DNA of 64,000 nt from Bordetella genomosp. 13 (GCF_007679965.1 NZ_VEHL01000002.1:206235-270234); one strand, 5' to 3'; counted from the stretch's first letter, positions 17,382 through 27,147 are shown. Numbers and translations are program-made. The notes: generated by a model not told the origin, from the sequence alone.

Positions 17382-18884
17382 ATGGAATCGAAAGTCAGCC
17401 GCCGCCTCAAGGAGTCTCCCGCCCCGGAGCTCATCCAGTACATCTTCCAGCCGCGCACCAGCCGCGAGTTCTTCATCGCCAATTTCGGCATCCTGACGCG
17501 GATCAACCTGGCGCACCTGCTCATGCTGGACCGGCAGGGCATCCTGGAGCACGGCGTGTCGCAACGCCTGGCCGATGCGCTGCTGCGCATGCGCGAAGCG
17601 GGGCCGGACGCCGTCGAACTGGACCCCGCCCGCGAGGACGCCTACTTCAACTACGAAGCGCATCTCATCGGGATGGTGGGCCAGGACGTGGGCGGCCGCC
17701 TGCACACCGCTCGCAGCCGCAACGACATGAGCGCCACCAACGACCGCATCCGGGCCCGCCACTACGCGCTGCGCATCGGCGGCGCGTTGGCCGACGTCGT
17801 CACGGCGGCGTTGCAACAGGCCGAGCGTTATGCCCATCACGTGATGCCGGGCTACACGCACATGCAGGCCGCGCAGCCGATCACCTACGGGTATTACCTG
17901 GCCGCGCTGGCGGACGCCTGGTCGCGCGACCTGGACCGCCTGCTGCACGTGCTGCGGTCGCTGGACGCCTGCCCGCTGGGCGCGTGCGCGCTGGCGGGCA
18001 CTTCGTTCGACATCGATCGCGGCTACACCAGCGACATGCTGGGCTTCAGCGAGCCCTTGCCCAACGCGCTGGACGGCGTGGCCTCGCGTGATTTCGCGCT
18101 GGAACTGAGCGCGGCGCTGTCGGTGCTGGCGGTCACGTGCAGCCGGATGGTGCAGGACTTCTACATCTGGTCCACGCCCGAGTTCGGCTACCTGTCCTTC
18201 CCGGACAGCATCGCCAGTACCTCCAGCATCATGCCGCAGAAGAAGAACCCCGCCGTGCTGGAGTACCTGCGCGGCAAGACCTCGCACCTGATCGGGCTGA
18301 CCGCCGCGGCGCTGACCTCGGTCAAGTCCACCCACTTCACGCACTCGGGCGACAGCAGCCGCGAAAGCACGCGCACCTGCTGGGAGAGCTGCGAGGAAAC
18401 GCTGAAGTCGCTGGCGCTGGTGAAGCTGTTGGTGGAGCGGGTCGAGCCGGACCGCCAACGGATGGCGGCGCGCGCGGCCGACGACTTCTCCACCGTGACC
18501 GATCTGGCGGACCTGCTGGTGCGCCGCGCGGACCTGTCGTTCCGCGACGCGCACCACATCATCGGCGCCGTCGTGCGGCAGGCATTGGACGCGGGCCATG
18601 GCGCCAGCACGATCACGGCCGACATGATCGACGCCGCCACCATGCAGCAGGTGGGCCGCAAGGCAGCACTGCCGCCGGCGGACATCGCCGCCTGCCTGGA
18701 CCCGGCGCGCAACGTGTCCGCGCGGCAGTCGCTGGGCGGACCGGCGCCGCAGGCCGTGCTGGCGCAGATCGAACGCGGGCGCGCCGGCACTGACCAGGCC
18801 CGGCAGGCCCTGGCGGCGATCCAGGCCCGCATCGACCAGGCCGACCAGGCGCTGGATCGGCAGGCCCGTGCGTTGGCGGCCTGA
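17382..18884 (+). CDS. Argininosuccinate lyase-like enzyme (fumarase/aspartase superfamily)
   Basis: A 500-residue member of the fumarase/aspartase superfamily, closest to ArgH. Superfamily region 3 is TSSIMPQKKNP, with the catalytic Ser loop, and GYTHMQAAQPI is region 2. The ArgH signature HTGRSRNDQ appears as HTARSRNDM, so two positions differ at the substrate site. Together with a LysR regulator and a Bug receptor next door, this suggests a catabolic C-N lyase rather than the biosynthetic arginine enzyme. The product could be fumarate from an N-succinyl compound; the substrate is unknown. Start ATG 17382. Confidence 0.85.
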   Translation: MESKVSRRLKESPAPELIQYIFQPRTSREFFIANFGILTRINLAHLLMLDRQGILEHGVSQRLADALLRMREAGPDAVELDPAREDAYFNYEAHLIGMVGQDVGGRLHTARSRNDMSATNDRIRARHYALRIGGALADVVTAALQQAERYAHHVMPGYTHMQAAQPITYGYYLAALADAWSRDLDRLLHVLRSLDACPLGACALAGTSFDIDRGYTSDMLGFSEPLPNALDGVASRDFALELSAALSVLAVTCSRMVQDFYIWSTPEFGYLSFPDSIASTSSIMPQKKNPAVLEYLRGKTSHLIGLTAAALTSVKSTHFTHSGDSSRESTRTCWESCEETLKSLALVKLLVERVEPDRQRMAARAADDFSTVTDLADLLVRRADLSFRDAHHIIGAVVRQALDAGHGASTITADMIDAATMQQVGRKAALPPADIAACLDPARNVSARQSLGGPAPQAVLAQIERGRAGTDQARQALAAIQARIDQADQALDRQARALAA

Positions 18885-18930
18885 GCCGCGGCGCCGATCA
18901 ATCATTTATAAACCGACAAGGGGAATCATC

Positions 18931-19896
18931 ATGTGGAAACGCTATGCGGCGATCGCCGCGCTCTCGTTCGCCTGCCTCGACGTGCAGGCGCAGGCCGCCT
19001 ATCCGAACAAAGCCATCGAGCTTGTGGTGCCGTTCGCGCCCGGCGGCACCGTGAACCTGACCGCGCGCATGCTGGCACAGCGCATGTCCGACATGCTGGG
19101 CCAGCCGGTCATCGTGGAGAACAAGCCGGGCGCGGGCGGCAACATAGGCGCCGGCTACGCGGCGAAGGCGCGCGGCGACGGCTACACCTTGCTGTACGCC
19201 ACCATGGGCAACCAGGTCATCCAGCCGCTGGTGAGCAGGAACCTGCCGTATTCGCCCTCGCGGGACTTCGCGCCCATCGCGCTGTTCGCCACGGTGCCCA
19301 ACGTGCTGGCGGTATCCGCCGATACGCCCGCCAGGACGATCGGAGAACTGGTGCAGTACGCCAGGCAGAATCCCGGTACGCTCAACATGGGGTCGGCCGG
19401 CATCGGCTCGGTCAACCACATGGTGGGCGAACTGTTCATGTACCGGGCGGGCGTGAAGTTCTCGCACGTGCCGTACAAGGGCGCGGGGCCGGCCGCGACC
19501 GACCTGCTGGCCGGGCAGATCCAGGTGCTGTTCGTCAACCTGCCCACGGTCCAGCCCTACCTGAAGTCCGGCAAGATCCGCATCCTGGGCGTGGCCAGCG
19601 AGGCGCGCGTCGCCAGCATGCCCGACGTGCCCACGTTCGCCGAGGCCGGCGTGCAAGGGGCGGAGACGGAATCGTGGTCGGCGCTCATGGCGCCGGCCGC
19701 CACGCCGCCCGCTATCGTCGGCAAGCTGCAGGAGACCGTCACCGCCATCACGCGCGATCCCGCCTTCGCCAAGCTGCTGGACGAGCAGGGCGCGCGGCCG
19801 CTGGAAGGCGGCGGCACTGAGCTGAAGGCCCTGATCGACGCGGACAGCAAGCGATGGCAGGAGGTCGTCCGGCACGCCGACATCCAGCTGGACTGA
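18931..19896 (+). CDS. Bug/TctC-family periplasmic solute receptor
   Basis: A 321-residue Bug receptor. The signal peptide ends near QAQAA (residue 22). Typical motifs are VVPFAPGGTVNLTARM, VENKPGAGGNIGAGYAAKA, and HVPYKGAGPAATDLLAGQIQ. Bug proteins bind carboxylated solutes, often for TctAB-type transport. Spacing of 46 bp after the lyase gene with SD AAGGGG suggests co-transcription, so the ligand may be the lyase substrate. No membrane subunits are adjacent. Confidence 0.93.
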   Translation: MWKRYAAIAALSFACLDVQAQAAYPNKAIELVVPFAPGGTVNLTARMLAQRMSDMLGQPVIVENKPGAGGNIGAGYAAKARGDGYTLLYATMGNQVIQPLVSRNLPYSPSRDFAPIALFATVPNVLAVSADTPARTIGELVQYARQNPGTLNMGSAGIGSVNHMVGELFMYRAGVKFSHVPYKGAGPAATDLLAGQIQVLFVNLPTVQPYLKSGKIRILGVASEARVASMPDVPTFAEAGVQGAETESWSALMAPAATPPAIVGKLQETVTAITRDPAFAKLLDEQGARPLEGGGTELKALIDADSKRWQEVVRHADIQLD

Positions 19897-20007
19897 GCGG
19901 CGCCGCCGCATGGCGGACGGGGCCTGTCACCGGCTGGACGCATGGCCGTGTTTCAATAGCGGCTACGCCCCAGCCCGACCCGGCCCCACGCGGCCGCCCA
20001 TCGCCCC

Positions 20008-20688
20008 ATGACTCCCGCTTCACTGCTCGCCGGCCGCAAGGCCATCGTCTTCGACCTGGACGGCACCTTGCTGGACACCCTCACGGACATCCGCGAGGCC
20101 ATGAGCGACGGTTTGCGCGAGTGCGGGCATCCCGGCCTGCCGGCCGACTACGTGCTGCCCAACCTGTACGGCGCCTTCCCCGCCGCGCTCACATCGATGA
20201 TGGCCGACCGCGGCGTGCCCGAGTCCGACCACGAGGCGGTCATCGCGGCGTACGGACGGCACTACGAGGCGCGCGCGCACCGCAGCTCGGTGCCGTATCC
20301 CGGACTGGTCGATTTCCTGGACGATTGCCGGCGCCGCGGCGTGCGCCTGGGCGTATGCACCAACAAGCGGCACGCCCCCGCTTTGCAGGCGCTGCGGCAG
20401 ACCGGCATCCTGCAGTACTTCGATCACGTCTCCGGCTGCGATACCGTGCAGCGTCCCAAGCCCGACCCCATGCCCCTGCTGCAGGCGCTGCAGGTCCTGG
20501 GTGCCGAGCCCGCCAGCGGCGCCTACCTGGGCGACACCCACGTCGACGCCCAGACGGCCAGCCGCGCCGGCGTGCCCTTTCTGTATTTCCGGGCGGGCTA
20601 CGGCAGCCCGCTGGTGCACGAATACCCCATCGCCGCCAGTTTCGACGGCTACGCCGAGCTGATCGCCGGCGACGAGCTGGTCGCCTGA
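20008..20688 (+). CDS. HAD hydrolase, phosphoglycolate phosphatase-like
   Basis: A 226-residue HAD hydrolase. Motif I is VFDLDGTLLDTLTDI, motif II VCTNKR, motif III Lys in QRPKPDPMPLL, and motif IV YLGDTHVDAQTA. The helical cap after motif I and the overall length fit phosphoglycolate phosphatase (Gph) or a related sugar-phosphate phosphatase. Substrate cannot be fixed from sequence. It precedes rsmB by about 130 bp. Confidence 0.88.
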   Translation: MTPASLLAGRKAIVFDLDGTLLDTLTDIREAMSDGLRECGHPGLPADYVLPNLYGAFPAALTSMMADRGVPESDHEAVIAAYGRHYEARAHRSSVPYPGLVDFLDDCRRRGVRLGVCTNKRHAPALQALRQTGILQYFDHVSGCDTVQRPKPDPMPLLQALQVLGAEPASGAYLGDTHVDAQTASRAGVPFLYFRAGYGSPLVHEYPIAASFDGYAELIAGDELVA

Positions 20689-20815
20689 CGCCATTGCCGC
20701 CGGCGCGCGGACCGAGAAATCCCGCCCCGGGATGCCGTGCCGCAGCCGTCCGGCACGGTGCGGCGCGCGCTCCAGCTACCATAGCGGTCTTGCCTACGTA
20801 TTTCGCAATTCCGCC

Positions 20816-22150
20816 ATGTCGCAACCGTCATCCGAAGCCCGCTCCTGGGCGCCGCCCCTGTCCCGCCTGCTGTTGGCCGCCGCATCCGCCGTGGACGCGG
20901 TGGGGCAGGGCTATTCGCTGACCGAGGCCCTGGCGCGCATCGAGGGGCCGCTGCGGCCCGGCGCCCAGGCCCTGACCTTCCACACCATGCGCCAATGGGG
21001 CTGGGCCGACGAGATCGCCCGGGAACTGGTGCGCAAGTCGCCCGGCCCCCTGTTCGATGCGCTGCTGCGGGCAGCCCTGGCCCTGTTGCGTCCCGCCGGG
21101 CCGCAGGCCGTGCCCGGCATGCCCGTGTACGCGCCGCACACCGTGGTCGACCAGGCCGTGGAAGTCGTGGCCGGCACCCGCAAGCTGGCCTCCTACAAGG
21201 GCCTGATGAACGCCTGCCTGCGCCGCTTCCTGCGCGAGCACGAGTCGCTGGAGCGCACGGTGGGGCAGCGGCCCCGGGCGCGCTGGAACCACCCCGACTG
21301 GTGGATCGACCAGCTGCGCCAGAACTACCCGGACCAGTGGCAGCAGCTGCTGCAGGCGGCCAATGTGCCGGCGCCCCTTACCCTGCGGATCAACCGCCGC
21401 CGCGCGCAGCGCCAGGCCGTGCTGGATGCTTTCCAGGCCCAGGGCATCGACGCCGCGCCCGTCGGGCAGGATGGCCTGGTGCTGGCGCAGGCGCGGCCCG
21501 TGACCCAGTTGCCGGGTTTCGAGGAAGGCTGGTGGTCGGTGCAGGACGCCGGCGCGCAACTGGCGGCGCCCCTGCTGGCGCCGAGCGACGGCATGCGCGT
21601 GCTGGATGCCTGCGCGGCGCCGGGCGGCAAGACGGCGCACCTGCTGGAACTGGCCGACGTGGACCTGATGGCCCTGGACGCCGATGCGCAGCGCCTGCAG
21701 CGGGTGGGCGAGAACCTCGAGCGCCTGGGCCTGTGGTCCGACCGCGTGGCGCTGGCGGAGGCCGACGCATCCCGCCTGTCGTCGTGGTGGGATGGCAGGC
21801 CGTTCGATGCCGTGCTGGCCGACGTGCCGTGCACTGCCTCGGGCATCGTGCGCCGCCATCCCGACATCCGCTGGCTGCGCCGCGCCGACGACGTGGCCCG
21901 TACCGCGGCATTGCAGGCCCGCATCGTGGACGCGCTCTGGAAGACGGTCGCGCCGGGCGGACGCCTGCTGTACGTCACCTGCTCGATCTTTCCGGCCGAG
22001 GGCCAGGCGCAGGCCGAGGCCTTCGTCCGCCGCCACGCCGACGCGCAGCCCCTGCCGGCGCCCGGCCAGTTGCTGCCGGTTGCCATCGATGCAACACCCG
22101 AGCAGCAGCATGACGGATTTTTCTATGCGTTGTTTGCCAAGCAGTCCTGA
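20816..22150 (+). CDS. rsmB: 16S rRNA m5C967 methyltransferase RsmB
   Basis: A 444-residue RNA methyltransferase. An N-terminal NusB-like domain is followed by a SAM-binding domain with DACAAPGGKTAHLLEL and ADVPCTASGIVRRHPDI. The catalytic Cys lies in YVTCSIFPAEG. It modifies C967 of 16S rRNA. The start MSQPSSEARSWAPPLS fits the family; the frame is open upstream. It leads the conserved Burkholderiales order rsmB-DUF4390-ntrY-ntrX-trkA-trkH. Confidence 0.95.
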   Translation: MSQPSSEARSWAPPLSRLLLAAASAVDAVGQGYSLTEALARIEGPLRPGAQALTFHTMRQWGWADEIARELVRKSPGPLFDALLRAALALLRPAGPQAVPGMPVYAPHTVVDQAVEVVAGTRKLASYKGLMNACLRRFLREHESLERTVGQRPRARWNHPDWWIDQLRQNYPDQWQQLLQAANVPAPLTLRINRRRAQRQAVLDAFQAQGIDAAPVGQDGLVLAQARPVTQLPGFEEGWWSVQDAGAQLAAPLLAPSDGMRVLDACAAPGGKTAHLLELADVDLMALDADAQRLQRVGENLERLGLWSDRVALAEADASRLSSWWDGRPFDAVLADVPCTASGIVRRHPDIRWLRRADDVARTAALQARIVDALWKTVAPGGRLLYVTCSIFPAEGQAQAEAFVRRHADAQPLPAPGQLLPVAIDATPEQQHDGFFYALFAKQS

Positions 22151-22169
22151 ATCGCCAAGAATAGGTGGC

Positions 22170-22781
22170 ATGTTCGCGCGCATTCGCTGCAAATCCATGA
22201 TTTCACGCTTGTTTTCCGTGCTGCTGATGGCCGTCGTGCTGCTGCCGCTCGGTGTGGGCCCGGCTGCCCATGCCGCCGATCCCCACGTGCTGCGCATCGA
22301 TCCGGTCGTGCGCGACGGCAAGCTGGAGATCGACGCCGACGTGCAGTTCGAGCTGAACGACCAGTTGCGCGACGCTGCCCAGCGCGGCGTGCCGCTGTAC
22401 TTCACCGCCGACCTGGTCATCACCCGCTCGCGCTGGTGGTGGCTCGACCGCACCGAGGTCGAGACCAGCATGACCTGGCGCATCGTCTACAACGCCCTGA
22501 CGCGCCAATGGCGCGCGGGCGCCGAAGAGCTGTCCCTGCCCGTGTCGTCGCTGGACGAGGCCATGGAGATGGTGCGCAACATCCGCCACTGGCGGGTCCT
22601 CGACACCGACCGGCTCGATCCCGACGTGCGCTATAGCGGCCAGCTGCGCGTGCGGCTGGACACCTCCATGCTCGCGCGGCCCTTCCAGGTCAACGCGCTG
22701 AACAGCAGCTCCTGGTCGCCGGCCACGCCGTGGACCGATTTCTCCTTCTCCCTGTCGCGATCGCCCCGCGATCCCTCATGA
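22170..22781 (+). CDS. DUF4390 exported protein
   Basis: A 203-residue protein of the DUF4390 family, always found between rsmB and the ntrY-like kinase in this order of bacteria. A signal peptide or N-terminal anchor spans about residues 10-36, ending near AAHAAD. The mature part is beta-rich with WWWLDRTEVETSMTWRIVYN. The start could be ATG 22170 or 22197. Its stop overlaps the start of the kinase gene as ATGA, suggesting coupled expression. The role may relate to kinase sensing, which is inference. Confidence 0.82.
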   Translation: MFARIRCKSMISRLFSVLLMAVVLLPLGVGPAAHAADPHVLRIDPVVRDGKLEIDADVQFELNDQLRDAAQRGVPLYFTADLVITRSRWWWLDRTEVETSMTWRIVYNALTRQWRAGAEELSLPVSSLDEAMEMVRNIRHWRVLDTDRLDPDVRYSGQLRVRLDTSMLARPFQVNALNSSSWSPATPWTDFSFSLSRSPRDPS

Positions 22782-25066
22782 GACGCTTCCTACGCATCGC
22801 CCTGATCATCGGCGGGATCAGCGGGCTGGCCCTGATGGGCCTGCTGGCCTGGTCGACGGGCAACGCCTCGCGCTTCGCGCGCTACTACGACACGCTGCTG
22901 GTGCTCAACGGCGTGTTCGCCTTCGCGCTGTTCGTCTGGGTCGCCGCGCTGACGGTGCGCCTGGCGCGCCAGATACGGCGGCGCCAGTTCGGCGCCCGCC
23001 TCACCGCGCGCTTCGCACTGGCGTTCGCATTGATCGGCGTCGTGCCCGGCGCGTTGATCTACGTACTGTCCGTGCAGTTCATGTCCCGCTCGATCGAATC
23101 GTGGTTCAACGTGCGGGTCGACAGCGCGCTCGAGGCCGGCCTGAACCTGGGCCGCGCGGCGCTGGACTCGCAGCTGGCCGACCTCGACGCCCGCGCGCGC
23201 GGCATGGCGGCCGAGCTCAACAACCTGAACGACGCCGACATCCCGGTCACGCTGACGCGCCTGCGCGAGAACAACGGCGTGCAGGAAGCCATGGTGTTCA
23301 CCGGCAGCGGCCGGCCGGTCGCCTTCTCCACCAACCAGTACGGCCAGCTGCTGCCGCCCACGCCGCCGCCCGCGGTGCTGAACCAGTTGCGCATGGCGCG
23401 CAACTACTCGGCGGCCGAGGCCGACGATCCGGTCGCGCCCAATGCCGATCCCGGCCTGCACCTGCGCGTGGTGGTGCCGCTGACCCCGCCCGCCCGCATC
23501 GACGGCCTGCTGGGCGCATCGGCCGAGCCGCGCTGGCTGCAGCTGGTGCAGCCCGTGCCCGAGCAGATCGCCCACAACGCCAACCGCGTGCAGCAGGGTT
23601 TTCGCGACTACCAGGAACTGGCCCTGTCGCGGCTGGGGCTGCGCAAGCTCTACGGCATCACGCTGACCCTGGCCCTGCTGCTGTCGGTGTTCAGCGCCAT
23701 CGCGGTGGCGCTGTCGCTGTCCAAGCGCCTGGTGCGTCCGCTGCTGCGGCTGGCCGCGGGCACGCAGGCCGTGGGCGTGGGCGACTACCGTCCCCTGCCC
23801 GAGCCGCCCGAGCGCGACGAGGTCGGCCAGCTGACGCGCTCGTTCAATGCGATGACGCGCCAGCTGGACGAGGCGCGCCAGATGGTCGAGAGCAACCGGC
23901 GCCAACTGGAGCGTTCCAACGTCTACCTGGAAAGCGTCATGGCGAACCTGTCGTCGGGCGTGCTGGTGTTCGACGAGGGCTTTCGCGTCACCACCGTCAA
24001 CCAGGGCGCGCAGACCATCCTGCAGGCAGACCTGCGCTCGGTCATCGGCCGGCCGCTGGAAACGGTGGACGGCATGCTCGAGTTCGCGCAGATCATCCGC
24101 CAGGCCTTCGCCGGCCACGCCGCGGTGGGCTCGGAGCGCACGCATTGGCAGCAGCAGTTCGAGGTGCGCCCGGGGCAGGGCGAGCCCGTGGCGCTGCTGG
24201 CGCGAGGCACGCATCTCAGCGTCGACGGCCGCGGCAACGGCTACATGGTGGTGTTCGACGACATCACCGAAGTGATCTCGGCCAACCGCACCGTGGCGTG
24301 GGGCGAGGTGGCGCGCCGCCTGGCACACGAGATCAAGAATCCGCTGACGCCCATCCAGCTGTCGGCCGAACGCCTGGCCATGAAGCTGGCCGACCGGCTG
24401 GCGCCCGCCGACGCGCAGATGCTCACGCGCGCCACCAACACCATCGTCAACCAGGTGAGCTCGCTCAAGCAGATGGTGGACGATTTCCGCGAGTACGCGC
24501 GCACGCCGCCCGCAGTGATGCAGAGCGTGGATTTCAACTCGCTGGTGGGCGACGTATTGGCGCTGTACGGATGGGGCGAAAGCGGCGAGGGCCCGCGCCT
24601 GCTGAACCTGGACGTGCAGCTGGCCCCGGACTTGCCCGCGATCGAGGGCGATGCCACGCAGCTGCGACAGGTCATCCACAATTTGTTGACCAATGCCCGC
24701 GACGCGGTGGCGGAGCAGGGCGACGCGGGCCGCGTGCGCGTGTCCACGCAGCTCGTGCAGAGCGAACAGCCCGATGGATCGAAGCAATGCGCGGTGCGTT
24801 TCATCGTGGCCGACACAGGGCCCGGCTTCGCGCCGCAGGTCGCGCAAAGGGCCTTCGAGCCCTACGTAACGACCAAGGCCCATGGAACTGGGTTAGGATT
24901 AGCCATCGTTCGCAAGATCGTTGACGAGCACGGAGGGCGCATCGATCTTGCCAATCGCAAAGAGGGCGGGGCTCGCATCTCCATCCTGCTGACGCGTCTG
25001 GCACCTGCATCCGATACTATTATGGACGCGACACGTCAAGCAAAGGATAATGCGGCTACGCAATAG
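22778..25066 (+). CDS. ntrY: NtrY-like sensor histidine kinase
   Basis: A 762-residue membrane kinase. Three hydrophobic segments lie within residues 5-105, then a long extracytoplasmic loop and a fourth near 303-325. HAMP, a PAS domain (about 395-500), the H-box RRLAHEIKNPLTPIQLSAERL split here only for position (His517) and a HATPase domain with DTGPGFAPQV and GTGLGLAIVRKIVDEHGG follow. It pairs with the downstream NtrX-like regulator. In related bacteria NtrYX proteins respond to nitrogen or redox conditions; here linkage to trkAH suggests envelope or ion homeostasis. Confidence 0.92.
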   Translation: MRRFLRIALIIGGISGLALMGLLAWSTGNASRFARYYDTLLVLNGVFAFALFVWVAALTVRLARQIRRRQFGARLTARFALAFALIGVVPGALIYVLSVQFMSRSIESWFNVRVDSALEAGLNLGRAALDSQLADLDARARGMAAELNNLNDADIPVTLTRLRENNGVQEAMVFTGSGRPVAFSTNQYGQLLPPTPPPAVLNQLRMARNYSAAEADDPVAPNADPGLHLRVVVPLTPPARIDGLLGASAEPRWLQLVQPVPEQIAHNANRVQQGFRDYQELALSRLGLRKLYGITLTLALLLSVFSAIAVALSLSKRLVRPLLRLAAGTQAVGVGDYRPLPEPPERDEVGQLTRSFNAMTRQLDEARQMVESNRRQLERSNVYLESVMANLSSGVLVFDEGFRVTTVNQGAQTILQADLRSVIGRPLETVDGMLEFAQIIRQAFAGHAAVGSERTHWQQQFEVRPGQGEPVALLARGTHLSVDGRGNGYMVVFDDITEVISANRTVAWGEVARRLAHEIKNPLTPIQLSAERLAMKLADRLAPADAQMLTRATNTIVNQVSSLKQMVDDFREYARTPPAVMQSVDFNSLVGDVLALYGWGESGEGPRLLNLDVQLAPDLPAIEGDATQLRQVIHNLLTNARDAVAEQGDAGRVRVSTQLVQSEQPDGSKQCAVRFIVADTGPGFAPQVAQRAFEPYVTTKAHGTGLGLAIVRKIVDEHGGRIDLANRKEGGARISILLTRLAPASDTIMDATRQAKDNAATQ

Positions 25067-25077
25067 GTGAGAGGTAT

Positions 25078-25761
25078 ATGGCCAGAATCCTGGTGGTCGA
25101 CGACGAAATAGGCATTCGCGAGCTCCTGTCCGAGATCCTGTATGACGAAGGACACACGGTCGAGCTTGCCGAAAACGCAGCGCAGGCGCGCTCTGCGCGG
25201 CAGCGCATGCGCCCCGATCTCGTGCTGCTGGACATCTGGATGCCGGATACCGATGGGGTCAGCCTGCTGAAGGAGTGGGCGTCGCAAGGCCTGCTGGACA
25301 TGCCCGTCATCATGATGAGCGGCCACGCCACCATCGACACGGCGGTCGAGGCCACGCGCATCGGCGCCATGGATTTCCTGGAAAAGCCCATCACGCTGCA
25401 GCGCCTGCTCAAGACCATCGCCGCCGGCCTGGCGCGCGGGCGTGCGCCGCATTCGGCTCCCGCCGTGCATGCCGCGCCGGTCGCCGCGATGCCGCTGGAC
25501 GACGAACTCGACGCCCCGGCTCCCGTCGCGATGGCCAGCGACGCGCCTGCCGTGTCCAACGGCCAGCTGGGCAACATCTCGCTGGACCAGCCGTTGCGCG
25601 AGGCGCGCGACGCCTTCGAGCGCATCTACTTCGAATACCACCTGGTCCGCGAGAACCACAGCATGACCCGTGTTTCCGAACGCACGGGCCTGGAGCGCAC
25701 GCACCTGTACCGCAAGCTCAAGCAACTGGGCATCGAATCCGCGCGCAAGCGTAGTACATGA
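25078..25761 (+). CDS. NtrX-like response regulator without the AAA+ domain
   Basis: A 227-residue regulator. The receiver begins ARILVVDDEIGIREL, with phospho-acceptor Asp in VLLDIWMPDTDG and Lys in FLEKPI. A roughly 50-residue Ala/Pro-rich linker replaces the sigma-54-interacting AAA+ module of classic NtrX. The C-terminus is a Fis-type HTH (VSERTGLERTHLYRKLKQLG). Both ends are intact, so this is a compact natural architecture rather than a truncation. It is 11 bp after ntrY and overlaps trkA as ATGA. Confidence 0.92.
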   Translation: MARILVVDDEIGIRELLSEILYDEGHTVELAENAAQARSARQRMRPDLVLLDIWMPDTDGVSLLKEWASQGLLDMPVIMMSGHATIDTAVEATRIGAMDFLEKPITLQRLLKTIAAGLARGRAPHSAPAVHAAPVAAMPLDDELDAPAPVAMASDAPAVSNGQLGNISLDQPLREARDAFERIYFEYHLVRENHSMTRVSERTGLERTHLYRKLKQLGIESARKRST

Positions 25762-27137
25762 AGATCCTCATCATGGGCGCCGGCCGCGTGGGTACCAGCG
25801 TGGCCGAGAACCTGGTGTCGGAACACAACGACATCACGGTGATCGATTCCGATCCCGCCCAGCTGCGCTATCTGCAGGAGCGCTACGACCTGCGCGGCCT
25901 GCACGGCGACGGCACGCAGGTATCGGTGCTCGAGGCCGCCGGCGCGGGCGACACCGACCTGTTCATCGCCTGTGCGGCCTCCGACTCCGCCAACATGGTG
26001 GCCTGCAAGATCGCGCGGCAGCTGTTCAACATCCCGCGTCGCATCGCCCGCATCCGCATGCCCGAGTTCGCCGACCACCCAGAGCTGATGGGCGAACAGG
26101 GCTTCTGCATCGACGCGCTGATCAGTCCCGAGCGCAGCGTCACCACCTATCTGCACAGCCTCATCGAATTCCCCGAAGCCCTGCAGGTGGTCGAATTCGC
26201 CGACGGCCGCGTCAGCGTGGTCACCGTGCGCGTGGGGCAGGGCAGCCCGCTGGCGAACCTGCCCGTGGACAAGCTGCGCGACGTCTGGCCGGACGTCGCG
26301 GCGCGCGTGGTCGACGTGCTGCGCGGCGGCCGTCCGCTGCATGCGGGCAGCGGCACGGTGGTGGCGCCCGGCGACGAGGTCGTCATCGTGGTGGATACGC
26401 GCCACGCGCGGCGCGCGGTGCGGCAACTGCGCGAGGCCGAGAAAAGCGTGCGCCGAGTGATGATCGCGGGCGGCGGCAACATCGGCCTGCGGCTGGCGCG
26501 CCAGCTGGCCGAAGAGAATTACAGCGTGCGCATCGTCGAGCGCGACGAGAAACGCTGCCTGTACCTGGCCGCCGAACTGCCCAACAACGTGCTGGTGCTG
26601 CACGGCAACGGCACCGACGAGGCCCTGCTCGAGCGCGAGAACATCGACGACATGGACACCTACCTGGCACTGACCAGCGACGACGAGGACAACATCATGT
26701 CCTCGCTGCTGGCCAAGCGGCTGGGCGCGCGCAAGGTCATCGCGCTGATCAACCGCCAGGCCTATGGCGAACTGATGCAGGGCAGCCACATCGACATCGC
26801 CGTGTCGCCCTCGCAGGCCACCATGAGCGAGCTGCTGCGCCACGTGCGCCGTGGCGACGTGGTGGGTGTGCACCGGCTGCGCCAGGGCGTGGCCGAGGCG
26901 CTCGAGGCCGTGGCGCACGGCGACCGCTCCACCTCGCGCGTGGTCGGCCGCGCCGTCGGCGAGCTGCGCCTGCCCAAGGGCGCCAGCATCGGCGCGCTGG
27001 TGCGCGGCGACGAGATCCTGCTGCCCGACGACGACACCGTCATCGAGCAGGACGACCACGTGGTGGTATTCGTGCCCTCGCGCCAGCAGATGCCGCGCGT
27101 CGAGAAGCTGTTCCAGGTCTCCGCGTCGTTCTTCTGA
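25758..27137 (+). CDS. trkA: Trk potassium uptake regulatory NAD-binding protein
   Basis: A 459-residue peripheral protein with two RCK halves. Each has an N-terminal Rossmann NAD-binding motif, MKILIMGAGRVGTSVAENL at the start and VMIAGGGNIGLRLARQLAEE near residue 234, and a TrkA-C domain. It gates TrkH, encoded immediately downstream, for K+ uptake. Start overlaps the stop of the response-regulator gene. Confidence 0.95.
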   Translation: MKILIMGAGRVGTSVAENLVSEHNDITVIDSDPAQLRYLQERYDLRGLHGDGTQVSVLEAAGAGDTDLFIACAASDSANMVACKIARQLFNIPRRIARIRMPEFADHPELMGEQGFCIDALISPERSVTTYLHSLIEFPEALQVVEFADGRVSVVTVRVGQGSPLANLPVDKLRDVWPDVAARVVDVLRGGRPLHAGSGTVVAPGDEVVIVVDTRHARRAVRQLREAEKSVRRVMIAGGGNIGLRLARQLAEENYSVRIVERDEKRCLYLAAELPNNVLVLHGNGTDEALLERENIDDMDTYLALTSDDEDNIMSSLLAKRLGARKVIALINRQAYGELMQGSHIDIAVSPSQATMSELLRHVRRGDVVGVHRLRQGVAEALEAVAHGDRSTSRVVGRAVGELRLPKGASIGALVRGDEILLPDDDTVIEQDDHVVVFVPSRQQMPRVEKLFQVSASFF

Positions 27138-27147
27138 GGCTGCACGC

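Noticed and set aside
22790..24883. Long minus-strand frame opposite ntrY
   Set aside because: Antisense shadow of a well-defined histidine kinase.
25078..25761. Truncated or broken ntrX
   Set aside because: Both the receiver and the Fis-type HTH are intact and in one frame, so it is a natural architecture.
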